Assembly: GCA_902800395.1 (NCBI GenBank)
Contig: CADCEC010000010.1
Span: 92,122-156,121, forward strand
Direction: 5' to 3'
DNA from: an uncultured Bacteroidota bacterium
GTDB lineage: Bacteria; Bacteroidota; Bacteroidia; Bacteroidales; P3
DNA: 64,000 bases
Positions within the stretch are counted from its first letter, which is position 1; the number at the start of each line of letters is the position of its first letter. Positions 51,980 through 59,834 of this stretch are shown in pieces. The notes below the pieces were generated by a model, which worked only from the letters and a program-made list of their open reading frames with translations, was not told the origin of the DNA and made no database searches. A program made the translations under genes and the position numbers.

Positions 51980-53023
51980 TTATAGTTGATAACGAGTGTT
52001 ACGCGATACTGTAGGTTTCTGTTTCGGGTTGTCGATACGGAAGCTTCCGTTGACAAAGATTTCAATGGTACCGAAGCTGCGACCAGATTTCATGGTGCCC
52101 AGTTTCGAGACGGTGAGGTCATAGGCGATACCAATGCGTGCCCATTTCCAGTTGACGCCGCCCATAAAGGTGAAGGCGTCGCCGACACGGTATCCGAGAC
52201 CGCCCCAGAAAGCGTTCTCGTAGTCAAGCAGCAGTGCAACCTCAGCTTCCAAGACCGAAAAGTCGGCCGTCTTGATAAGTGCGGAGGGTTTCAGGCGGAA
52301 AGAGGGGTTATAGGGGAAGGTGTATTCATAGCCGCCCATGAGGTAGAGTGTGCGGGCGTTTTCGTAGTGCAATTTGTCACTCTTCGACCCCAGCAGGTTC
52401 TTGACTGAGAGGCTGGCGTACCATTCGCCCGGCACCTGGTAGTAGAGACCCGTGGAGAAGTCAACCATGAAGTCCGACAAGTCTTGTCCATCGACCGCAG
52501 GGTCACCGGAACTGCTGGAGGGGTTGTTGGGATCGCCGGTCAGGTCGTCGCATCCGTAGAGGTTCTCCGTATTGAATCCGAAACTGTATAGGTTGGCTTC
52601 GACAGCGGCGGAGAGGTTACCGGGACCCCAATAGAGACGGAAGGCGTAGTCGATATTGATGGTGTTGTTGGTATGGTAGCCGAGGGACTGCGAGTTGAAC
52701 AGAAGTCCGATACCGCCGTGGAGGAACGAGATGGGCATGTCGAAGGAGAAAAGGTAGTTTGTGGGGGTGACGCCGGGTTTGACGTTGGGAATAGGCGACT
52801 GGAGGGTCAGGCCGAGCCATTGTTTGTTGTAGAGAAGGGTGAAGGAGATGGCTCCGGAGCTGCCAGCGTAAGCAGGGTTATAACTGAGCCGATTGAACAT
52901 AAAATGGGTGTACTGTCCTTCGTTTTGGGCAGTACAGACAGAGGAAAATAGCATCATTATCATGAAAAATGACCCTATTTTTCGTGCCCAGCGTGTAGTT
53001 CCCTGTCTTTTTTCTATTGCCAC
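51980..53023 (-). CDS. porP: PorP/SprF family type IX secretion membrane protein
   Basis: An outer-membrane beta-barrel of 347 residues that heads the T9SS core operon. The N-terminus has the family hallmark AQNEGQYTHFMFNRLSYNPA followed by YAGSSGAISFTLLYNKQWLG. Barrel strands include SFDMPISFLHGGIGLLFNSQ, LGYRVGDAFTFMGGVNW and KWARIGIAYDLTVSKLG. The start is a GTG at 53023, which gives a signal peptide ending VCTAQ; the first ATG would leave too short a signal. PorP/SprF proteins are linked to the motor ring and to type B cargo such as the 859-aa protein at 747-3323. Confidence 0.93.
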   Translation of the reverse strand: MAIEKRQGTTRWARKIGSFFMIMMLFSSVCTAQNEGQYTHFMFNRLSYNPAYAGSSGAISFTLLYNKQWLGLTLQSPIPNVKPGVTPTNYLFSFDMPISFLHGGIGLLFNSQSLGYHTNNTINIDYAFRLYWGPGNLSAAVEANLYSFGFNTENLYGCDDLTGDPNNPSSSSGDPAVDGQDLSDFMVDFSTGLYYQVPGEWYASLSVKNLLGSKSDKLHYENARTLYLMGGYEYTFPYNPSFRLKPSALIKTADFSVLEAEVALLLDYENAFWGGLGYRVGDAFTFMGGVNWKWARIGIAYDLTVSKLGTMKSGRSFGTIEIFVNGSFRIDNPKQKPTVSRNTRYQL

Positions 53024-53100
53024 AATGGCCTGTTTTTTAGTTTCTTATATAACCTAGTTTTCAGTTTCCGAAGCCTTCTCGTGGCCTGAAAATGATTGTG

Positions 53101-53133
53101 CAAAGATAATAATAATTATTCAAATAAAGCAAA
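53101..53133 (-). promoter_or_regulatory. Promoter of the porP-gldKLMN operon
   Basis: On the minus strand TTTG (53130-53133) precedes TATCTTTG (53101-53108) with a 21-nt spacer, near the Bacteroidota consensus. The leader to the GTG at 53023 is about 70 nt. It overlaps the 3' flank of the RlpA-like gene. Confidence 0.65.
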
Positions 53134-53150
53134 AAAAATTATTTTTTTTT

Positions 53151-53675
53151 TCATTTCGACTTTTCCGAGCCCTCTTTTTCCTTCTTTTGGACGGTACTTT
53201 TTTTCGTCTTTTTGCCTTTGGATTGCTTGTTGAGCGCATACTTTCCCGTGGCAAAGCGTGAGGCCACGGAGTCGAATAATGCATCCTGTGAGGCCCAGGC
53301 CTCTTCGTAAGTGGGCGGTAGCACACGAACCTTTACAGGCTGGCAGCCTTTGATGCCGATACCATTGGCGGCACGGCGCGTCATATCGAGTACCGTCTTT
53401 TTGGGGCAACGATCGTTGACTTTCACTATCACGGAGAGACCCGTGTTCTTGTTGGTGACAAGTAGTAGGGTGCCGAATTTGAACTTTCGGTGAGCGGCGG
53501 TGAAGAGGTTGTGGTTGAAAATCTCGCCGTTGGCGGTTTTGCGGCCCTCGAACTTGTTGTGGTATATAGTGCCTTTCAACGAATACCTCGTCACGGTGTC
53601 GGTGGAAGAGAATTTCTGTGCCGACACTGTCACGCCCGCGAGGAGCAGCAAGAGAAAGGTGAGTGCTCTTACCAT
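53151..53675 (-). CDS. RlpA-like double-psi beta-barrel protein with basic tail
   Basis: 174 residues. A signal peptide (MVRALTFLLLLLAGVTVSAQ) is followed by a double-psi beta-barrel of the RlpA/septal-ring type: YHNKFEGRKTANGEIFNHN, LFTAAHRKFKFGTLLLV, NTGLSVIVKVNDRCPKK and LDMTRRAANGIGI. RlpA proteins bind or cleave peptidoglycan; the SPOR domain of the E. coli protein is absent here. The C-terminal 25 residues are highly basic and Lys/Ser-rich (KSKGKKTKKSTVQKKEK). The start ATG at 53675 overlaps the end of kdsC by 7 nt. Confidence 0.88.
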   Translation of the reverse strand: MVRALTFLLLLLAGVTVSAQKFSSTDTVTRYSLKGTIYHNKFEGRKTANGEIFNHNLFTAAHRKFKFGTLLLVTNKNTGLSVIVKVNDRCPKKTVLDMTRRAANGIGIKGCQPVKVRVLPPTYEEAWASQDALFDSVASRFATGKYALNKQSKGKKTKKSTVQKKEKEGSEKSK

Positions 53676-54190
53676 ACCACCGCGTCTTGGTGAAACCATT
53701 GGCCGTGAAGCCGTAGCACCTGCTCGATAACATCGCGCACGCAGCCTCGGCCGCCAGGGTGAATGGAGATATAGTCGGCAATCTCTTTCACCTCTACAGC
53801 GGCATCTGCCGGACAGGTGGCCACGCCGGCACGTTGCAGGAGCGGGTAGTCGGGGATATCGTCTCCCATGAATAGCACTTGGTTGTCTGTTAAATTGTTG
53901 TGTTTTAGAAATTGCTCGTAGGTCTTGATTTTGTCGCCACAGCCGGTATACACTTGTGTCACTCCCAGCATCGCCATGCGGTTGTCTATGCTTTTCGAGG
54001 TGGCTCCCGAGATAACGGCGATGATGTAACCTTTCTTCACGGCATACTGGATGGCGAAGCCGTCTTTGATATTGCCGCAGCGCACTGTTTCGCCATCGCC
54101 GAAAGTCCATACGCTCCCGTCGGTCATTACGCCATCGAAGTCGAAGACGAAAGCTCTTACATCTCCCAGTTTTTCCTTATAATTTATCAT
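53669..54190 (-). CDS. kdsC: 3-deoxy-D-manno-octulosonate 8-phosphate phosphatase KdsC
   Basis: KdsC removes phosphate from KDO-8-P, a step in making the inner core of lipopolysaccharide, in the cytoplasm. 173 residues, normal for this C0-type HAD phosphatase without a cap. Motif I is DFDGVMTDG (17-25, nucleophile Asp17), with VISGATSKSIDNRMAMLGV after it and motif IV MGDDIPDYPLLQRAG. It follows the deacetylase-like gene after 43 nt of TTAACC-type spacer and overlaps the RlpA-like gene by 7 nt. Confidence 0.93.
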   Translation of the reverse strand: MINYKEKLGDVRAFVFDFDGVMTDGSVWTFGDGETVRCGNIKDGFAIQYAVKKGYIIAVISGATSKSIDNRMAMLGVTQVYTGCGDKIKTYEQFLKHNNLTDNQVLFMGDDIPDYPLLQRAGVATCPADAAVEVKEIADYISIHPGGRGCVRDVIEQVLRLHGQWFHQDAVVW

Positions 54191-54233
54191 ATTTTGATTA
54201 CTGTTCTTTTCTTTAACCGTTAACCCTTAACCG

Positions 54234-55535
54234 TTACTTGGCGTATTCAATCATTTGTTCGTAGACTTCGCGCCATCCCGCCCAGCCGTAGAGGTCTGTC
54301 AGGTTCTGGTTGTGGATGATGCAGCAGAAGGTGCCGCCGACGGCGCGAATGCTGTCTATCAGGTGTTTGTATTGTTCAAGGCCCTCCTCGGGACTCAGTT
54401 TCATGTATTTCTGCAGGGTGGTGTCCATGATGCAGAAAGGATGGATGAGCAGTTCGATTTCATGGTCGCGCTCGAGGTCATAGAAAGGGTAGGAGACGCT
54501 GATGCCGGCGCGGAAGCCGAGGGAGTCGGCAAATCCCATGGAATAGTCTTCGTTGATTCCCAGACGTTTCAGTATACGGTAGGAGGTCGGCAGGTGGAAA
54601 CGCAGGAAGTGGAAACGGCTGCGTATGATGGGACGGTGGATGATGCTCTCCAGACGTTTGATTTCTGTGTCGGCCAGTTGCGGCTGCTCCAGGGTGTTGT
54701 ATCCGGGATGGATGCCCATCTTGGCATAGTCGTCGAGGTGTTGCACCAGTTCGCGCATGTGCCGGTTGAGGTAGGAGGCGGGTTTGTCGTAGGTGCCATA
54801 GTCGGCCAGCAGCGCAAAGAAAATGGGGTGCGACCCATCGGCGCGTTGCAGGATATAATCGAAGGAATCGAAAGGGTCGGGTTCGCGATGTGTCAGCACG
54901 CGGAATCGACGGACCACTTCGGAAAAATCGCGTCGTGCAAAGATGTCACGTGCAAATCCCATGGTGCTGCGGTAGAAGCCTTTGTGGAGATAGGCCCAGG
55001 CGGCGTCGATGTCCACTGTCTGCACAAAGAGGTAGTTCTGTTTGGTCATCTCGTAGTTGGGATAGCGCTCGGTGATCTTCTTTTTTATCATCTGAGCCCA
55101 CTGATCCACAACGGGTTGGTCGATGAATCCTTTCTGGTAGGCCAGGCTCTCCTGCGTGAGAAATCGTCCATGGATGTCCTCATGGTGGGGCAGGTATTCC
55201 TCGTAGCGTGTCACCATGTAAAATGTGGCTGCAAGAGGGTCGAAAGAGAAATCGAGGTCGCGTCCGTAGACGGGGAACAGAACCCATTGTCCATCAATGC
55301 ATTCGGCTCTTGGTTCCTGCTCCTCGATAGTGGTTTCAAAAAGCAGTGAGTGGCTTTTGATAAACAGACTGTCTCCGAGCCTTTCCTGTCCGTAACTGAG
55401 TTTGGCATCACCATATTGCAAAAAGTATTGTGCATCGGTGGTGATGCTGTGTTCGGCATGGAGCAGGTGGTTGAATACCACATTCAGCGTGTATCCCAGC
55501 CGATTGGTCAGTTTAGGGACGTGAATCAGTAACAT
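54234..55535 (-). CDS. Polysaccharide deacetylase-family protein
   Basis: About 433 residues. The Bacteroidota-typical N-terminal domain begins MLLIHVPKLTNRLGYTLNVV and contains PVYGRDLDFSFDPLAATFYM and VTRYEEYLPHHEDIHGRF. The C-terminal NodB-like barrel has VQTVDIDAAWAY (the first Asp-x-Asp) and GIHPGYNT, then SRFHFLRFHLP. These place it in the carbohydrate esterase 4-like superfamily, often in surface polysaccharide loci. Substrate unknown. I chose the ATG at 55535 because the -7 box covers the alternative upstream TTG. Cotranscribed with kdsC. Confidence 0.85.
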   Translation of the reverse strand: MLLIHVPKLTNRLGYTLNVVFNHLLHAEHSITTDAQYFLQYGDAKLSYGQERLGDSLFIKSHSLLFETTIEEQEPRAECIDGQWVLFPVYGRDLDFSFDPLAATFYMVTRYEEYLPHHEDIHGRFLTQESLAYQKGFIDQPVVDQWAQMIKKKITERYPNYEMTKQNYLFVQTVDIDAAWAYLHKGFYRSTMGFARDIFARRDFSEVVRRFRVLTHREPDPFDSFDYILQRADGSHPIFFALLADYGTYDKPASYLNRHMRELVQHLDDYAKMGIHPGYNTLEQPQLADTEIKRLESIIHRPIIRSRFHFLRFHLPTSYRILKRLGINEDYSMGFADSLGFRAGISVSYPFYDLERDHEIELLIHPFCIMDTTLQKYMKLSPEEGLEQYKHLIDSIRAVGGTFCCIIHNQNLTDLYGWAGWREVYEQMIEYAK

Positions 55536-55544
55536 TACAAAATG

Positions 55545-55576
55545 CAAAAATACGAAAATTGTGCGACATGGCCAAA
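55545..55576 (-). promoter_or_regulatory. Promoter for the deacetylase-kdsC-rlpA unit
   Basis: On the minus strand TTTG (55573-55576) and TATTTTTG (55545-55552) are separated by 20 nt. The leader to the ATG at 55535 is only a few bases. It is divergent from the AEP operon promoter, 24 bp away. Confidence 0.75.
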
Positions 55577-55600
55577 TTTTTTTTCAAAAGAAAAAAATTT

Positions 55601-55631
55601 TTTGCTGTATAATTTTTATTTTGTATCTTTG
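55601..55631 (+). promoter_or_regulatory. Promoter of the aminoethylphosphonate operon
   Basis: TTTG at 55601-55604 and TATCTTTG at 55624-55631 are separated by exactly 19 nt, a consensus Bacteroidota promoter. The leader to the ATG at 55709 is about 70 nt. Confidence 0.85.
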
Positions 55632-55708
55632 CAAATCTTATTATTATTAAAGCGCGCGTAAATAACTATAAAGGAACGTTTAACAAAAATTAATATTATT
55701 AAACGAGC

Positions 55709-56692
55709 ATGAAAGAGACAATTTCATCTACTCTCAAGTCCTCCGAAACCGAAGATTGGTTTGACTACCATGTGGTGCGACCGATGGGTTATCTTTGGGC
55801 AAAATTATTCGCCAAAATAGGCATGCATCCCAATACCGTCACCGTTATCTCCATGATTATCGGTGCCGCCAGTTGCTTCTTTTTCGCTCATGGGAGCAGT
55901 TATTATGAAGGTTGTAGCGGATTGGTGCTGAACCTCGTGGGATTTTTGTTGCTTTTCTGGGCATACGTCTACGACTGTACCGACGGTCAGTTGGCGCGTA
56001 TGACGGGCAAGAAAAGCAAGTTGGGCCGTATTCTTGACGGCGCTGCGGGCTATGCGTGGTACATCCCCATTTATGCGGCGCTGATTTACAGATTCTACTG
56101 TCATCATGATATAGAGTTCGGCTGGTTGGGTATTGCGGAGAGTGAGACTGCCGCCCTCGTAGCCGCCGGCGTGGCTTTCGTGCTGGCTGCCATTTCGGGC
56201 ATCGTCTGCCTCGCTGGACAGCAGCGCACGGCCGACTACTACATCCAGGTGCATCTCTTCTTCCTCAAAGGCGAAAAAGGTGCCGAGCTCGACAATTCCG
56301 TCAAGCAGCAGGAACTCTACGACCAGATGGGTCCCGAGACCTCGTGGATTGAGCGGCTCATCCAGAAGACCTATGTAACTTATACCAAGCAGCAGGAGCG
56401 TCGCACGCCGCAGTTCCAGAACCTCATGGTTCGCCTGAAGGAGAAGTTCGGAGACGCCAACAACACCCCTGCCGACATTCGTGAGGAGATTCACCGTGAG
56501 AGCCGCAAGGTGATGCTGTTCAACTTTATGCTGGTGTTCAACTTCCGCACTCTCTTCCTCTTTATCTTCAGTCTGCTTGACATCCCGGTGCTGTATTTCC
56601 TGTTCGAGATCATCGTCATCAGCCTTATTGAGTGGTATGCCATCCATCGCCACGAGGCTTTCTGCAAACGTATCGCCCAATCCCTCAACTAA
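55709..56692 (+). CDS. CDP-alcohol phosphotransferase (putative CDP-AEP transferase)
   Basis: A 327-residue polytopic membrane enzyme of the CDP-alcohol phosphatidyltransferase family, which moves a phospho-alcohol head group from CDP to an acceptor. The catalytic motif is present at 89-114: Asp89, Asp92-Gly93, Ala96-Arg97, Gly106, Asp110. The last aspartate, expected at 114, is Gly (LDGAAG). A soluble helical insertion follows the third or fourth membrane segment (EKGAELDNSVKQQELYDQMG). As the first gene of the AEP operon it is the likely enzyme that uses CDP-AEP to decorate a lipid or glycan. That role is inferred from the neighbours. Confidence 0.85.
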   Translation: MKETISSTLKSSETEDWFDYHVVRPMGYLWAKLFAKIGMHPNTVTVISMIIGAASCFFFAHGSSYYEGCSGLVLNLVGFLLLFWAYVYDCTDGQLARMTGKKSKLGRILDGAAGYAWYIPIYAALIYRFYCHHDIEFGWLGIAESETAALVAAGVAFVLAAISGIVCLAGQQRTADYYIQVHLFFLKGEKGAELDNSVKQQELYDQMGPETSWIERLIQKTYVTYTKQQERRTPQFQNLMVRLKEKFGDANNTPADIREEIHRESRKVMLFNFMLVFNFRTLFLFIFSLLDIPVLYFLFEIIVISLIEWYAIHRHEAFCKRIAQSLN

Positions 56693-56701
56693 GAGTGCTG
56701 C

Positions 56702-58471
56702 ATGAAGAAGTGGAAGTGGACTAAACAAAGGGTCACGAATCTGTTTTTCGTCATCGGAGTGGTGGCGGTGGTGGTGATGTTCTTCTCGTTCGACATGAGT
56801 TTTGCCGACCTGTGGAAGCGCATCTGTGACGCCGGCTATTGGCTGATACCCATTCTGGGATTGTGGCTCTTCATCTATGCGATGAATGCCGTCTCATGGG
56901 GTATGATTACCAACAATGTGAAGGAGAAGCATCACCGTATTGGCCTCTGGCGCACCTATAAGCTCACTATTTCGGGCTATGCTTTGAACTACACTACGCC
57001 TGTGGCGGGGTTGGGCGGCGAGCCGTATCGCATCATGGAGCTCTCGAAGGACATCGGGAATCAGCGCGCTACCTCGTCGGTCATTCTTTACGTGATGACG
57101 CATATCTTGGCGCACTTCATCTTCTGGCTTGTCGGCATCGCCATCTTCGTGGTGCTAGCGTTGACGGGATTTGCCGAGTGTACCACTGCCATCGCCATCA
57201 TGACGGTTATCACCACCGCCATTATCGCCTTCGGCATCTATGCCGCCTCGCTGGGCTACCGGCACGGCTTGGTGGTGAAGATGATAAAGGCCGTGGGACG
57301 TATTCCGGGACTCGGCAAGTGGTCCCTCCGCATCCTCCGTCGTCACGGGCACACCTTCCTGAACATCGACGAGCAGATACGCATGCTCAACCAGCAGGAC
57401 AAGCGCACCTTCTACAGCAGCTTGGGTGTCGAGTTTCTCTCGCGCATGGTGCAGAGCTTGGAGATATTCTTCATGCTGCAGTTGGCGGGCGCAGGTTCCG
57501 AGAATCTGGGGATGCTCTATCTCCAGTCGGTGGTCATCCTGACGGTCACCACGATTATGTCGAATCTCCTGGGTTTCCTGCCCATGCAGCTGGGAGGCCA
57601 GGAAGGCGGTATCGCCATCGGCCTTGCGTTGTTGGGCTTCATGAAGGAGCCGACGGGTGCCGATGCGCTCCTCTGCATCGGTGTTTTCTGCCGGGTGAGG
57701 GAGATCTTCTGGATTATCGTGGGCCTCGTACTAATGAAAATCAATCAGACTGTGAAAATGAAGACAGCTGTTATCATGGCCGCGGGGATGGGCACCCGTT
57801 TCGGCGACAAGACCAAGGTGATGCCCAAGGGTTTCATCCCCTTCAACGGGGTGCCTATGGTGGAGCGCTCCATCCGCACGCTTGTGCGCTGCGGCATCCG
57901 CCGTATCATCATCGGCACGGGCTACCACAAAGAGTACTATGAGGAATTGGCGAAGAAATATCGACCCTTTGTCGAGTGTGTCTTCAGTCCCCGTTATGCG
58001 GAAACCAACAGCATGTATACGTTGTGGAACTGCCGCGAAGCTATCGGTAACGACGACTTCGTGCTCCTCGAGTCGGACCTTGTCTATGAAAAATCCGCCA
58101 TCGAGAGTCTGAAGACCTGCCCCTTCGACTCTGCGATGCTTATCACGCCGGTGACGAAGTTCCAGGACCAGTACTATGTGCAGATGAACGACCGCGCGGA
58201 GCTGGTGAACTGTTCCACCAACGAGAACGACATCGAACCCTCGGGCGAGCTTGTGGGCATCCATAAGGTCAGCAACAAATTCTACAAGATTCTCTGCTCC
58301 GAATATGAGAAGATAGTCGACGAGAAACCCAAACTCGGCTACGAGTTCATGCTCCTCGATGTCTCGCAGCGTGTCACCCCGATGCACGTCATGAAGATGA
58401 ACGGCCTCCAGTGGTACGAGATTGACGACGACGATGACTTGAGATATGCAGAAGAAAATGTAATGATTTAA
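56702..58471 (+). CDS. Fusion of flippase-like membrane domain and phosphonate cytidylyltransferase-like domain
   Basis: 589 residues in two parts. Residues 1-344 form a polytopic membrane domain of the UPF0104/lysylphosphatidylglycerol synthase TM (flippase-like) family. Motifs are YAMNAVSWGMITNNV, GYALNYTTPVAGLGGEPYRI and LGFLPMQLGGQEGGIAIGLA. Residues 353-589 form a nucleotidyltransferase, VIMAAGMGTRFGDKTKVMPK with LLESDLVYE and GYEFMLLD, like the PntC enzymes that make CDP-AEP from CTP and AEP. There is no stop between them; ATG codons at 57734 and 57758 could also start the second part internally. It lies 9 nt after the phosphotransferase gene. PntC is better known fused to the transaminase, which is separate here. 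Confidence 0.85.
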   Translation: MKKWKWTKQRVTNLFFVIGVVAVVVMFFSFDMSFADLWKRICDAGYWLIPILGLWLFIYAMNAVSWGMITNNVKEKHHRIGLWRTYKLTISGYALNYTTPVAGLGGEPYRIMELSKDIGNQRATSSVILYVMTHILAHFIFWLVGIAIFVVLALTGFAECTTAIAIMTVITTAIIAFGIYAASLGYRHGLVVKMIKAVGRIPGLGKWSLRILRRHGHTFLNIDEQIRMLNQQDKRTFYSSLGVEFLSRMVQSLEIFFMLQLAGAGSENLGMLYLQSVVILTVTTIMSNLLGFLPMQLGGQEGGIAIGLALLGFMKEPTGADALLCIGVFCRVREIFWIIVGLVLMKINQTVKMKTAVIMAAGMGTRFGDKTKVMPKGFIPFNGVPMVERSIRTLVRCGIRRIIIGTGYHKEYYEELAKKYRPFVECVFSPRYAETNSMYTLWNCREAIGNDDFVLLESDLVYEKSAIESLKTCPFDSAMLITPVTKFQDQYYVQMNDRAELVNCSTNENDIEPSGELVGIHKVSNKFYKILCSEYEKIVDEKPKLGYEFMLLDVSQRVTPMHVMKMNGLQWYEIDDDDDLRYAEENVMI

Positions 58472-58516
58472 CGGTTAACGGAATAAATTGAACAATTAAA
58501 TAAACAATAATACACT

Positions 58517-59830
58517 ATGGCAAACAAGAAAGTTTATCTCGGCATGATTGCCGACATCATGCATCCCGGCCTGATTAACATCATCAACGAGGGTGCGAAA
58601 TATGGTGACGTGGTCATCGGCCTCTTCACCGACAAGGCGATAGCCACCCACAAGCGCTTGCCTTACCTCACCTATGAGCAGCGCGAAACTGTCGTCCGTT
58701 CCATCAACGGCGTCAGCGAGGTGGTCCCGCAGGACGAATGGAGCTATGTGCCCAACCTGCTGAAGTACAAGCCCGACTACATCATCCACGGCGACGACTG
58801 GCTGGAAGGTCCCGACAAATACCTCCGCGACGAGGTCTTCGCCACCATGGAGAAGCTGGGCGGCAAGGTGATAGAGATTCCCTACACCAAGGGCATCACC
58901 TCCTCGGGCCTCGCCTCCGAAATCGAGTCGCTGGGCACCACGCCCCAGGCCCGCATGAAGAGCCTGCGCCGCCTCATCACCGCCAAGCCCATCGTCCGCA
59001 TCATGGAGAGCCACTGTGGCCTCACTGGCCTCATCATCGAGCACACCAAGTTCCAGGAGGGCGACGCCACCCGTGAGTTCGACGGCATGTGGGCCTCGTC
59101 GCTCACCGATTCCACCTCGAAGGGTAAGCCCGACATCGAGGCTGTCGACCTCACCACCCGTCTCCACGACCTCAACGACTCGCTCGAGGTGACCACCAAG
59201 CCCGTCATCTACGACGGCGACACCGGCGGAAAGGTCGAGCACTTCGTCTTCACCGTCCGCACCCTCGAGCGTCTCGGCGTCTCCGCTGTCATCATCGAGG
59301 ACAAGGTGGGCCTGAAGCAGAACTCCCTCTTCGGCACCGACGCCGTACAGACGCAGGACACCATCGAGGGCTTCTGCCACAAGATTCGTTCCGGCAAGGA
59401 GGCACAGGTCACCCGCGACTTCATGATCATCGCCCGCATCGAGAGCCTCATCGCCGGCAAGCCCGTCGACGACGCCCTCGAACGCGCTTTCGCCTATGTC
59501 GAGGCCGGCGCCGACGGCATCATGATTCACTCCAAGAACAAGGACGGCATGGACATCAAGGAGTTCTGCCAGCGCTTCCGCGAGAAAGACAGCCACACCC
59601 CCATCGTGGCCGTCCCCACCACCTACGCCCAGTTCACCGAAGAGGAACTGGCCGAATGGGGCATCAACATCGTCATCTACGCCAACCACATGCTGCGTAG
59701 CGCCTATCCCGCTATGGTGAAGTGCGCCGAGAGCATCCTCGAACACCACCGCTGCCAGGAGGCCTCCGCCGACTACTGCATGCCTATCAAGGAAATCCTC
59801 AACCTCATCCCCGGAACGAAAAAGAAATAA
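58517..59830 (+). CDS. pepM: Phosphoenolpyruvate mutase with N-terminal cytidylyltransferase-like domain
   Basis: 437 residues. The C-terminal part (about 150-437) is PEP phosphomutase, which converts PEP to phosphonopyruvate, the entry to C-P bond compounds. Motifs include FDGMWASSLTDSTSKGKPD, IYDGDTGGKVEHF and the diagnostic EDKVGLKQNS (261-270). The N-terminal part (about 1-140) resembles the glycerol-3-phosphate/TagD cytidylyltransferase fold: GMIADIMHPGLINII, VVIGLFTDKAIA, IIHGDDW. The second histidine expected in its HxGH signature is Leu19 here, so this domain may be inactive or non-catalytic. Next in the operon, after 4 nt, is the decarboxylase that pulls the unfavourable reaction forward. 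Codons strongly prefer C at the third position. Confidence 0.93.
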   Translation: MANKKVYLGMIADIMHPGLINIINEGAKYGDVVIGLFTDKAIATHKRLPYLTYEQRETVVRSINGVSEVVPQDEWSYVPNLLKYKPDYIIHGDDWLEGPDKYLRDEVFATMEKLGGKVIEIPYTKGITSSGLASEIESLGTTPQARMKSLRRLITAKPIVRIMESHCGLTGLIIEHTKFQEGDATREFDGMWASSLTDSTSKGKPDIEAVDLTTRLHDLNDSLEVTTKPVIYDGDTGGKVEHFVFTVRTLERLGVSAVIIEDKVGLKQNSLFGTDAVQTQDTIEGFCHKIRSGKEAQVTRDFMIIARIESLIAGKPVDDALERAFAYVEAGADGIMIHSKNKDGMDIKEFCQRFREKDSHTPIVAVPTTYAQFTEEELAEWGINIVIYANHMLRSAYPAMVKCAESILEHHRCQEASADYCMPIKEILNLIPGTKKK

Positions 59831-59834
59831 AAAA

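Noticed and set aside
53151-54110. 319-codon reading of the RlpA-like gene and a 221-codon frame at 53116-53781
   Set aside because: The extra N-terminal residues lie over kdsC and show no motif, while a signal peptide begins at ATG 53675. The second frame is a shadow.
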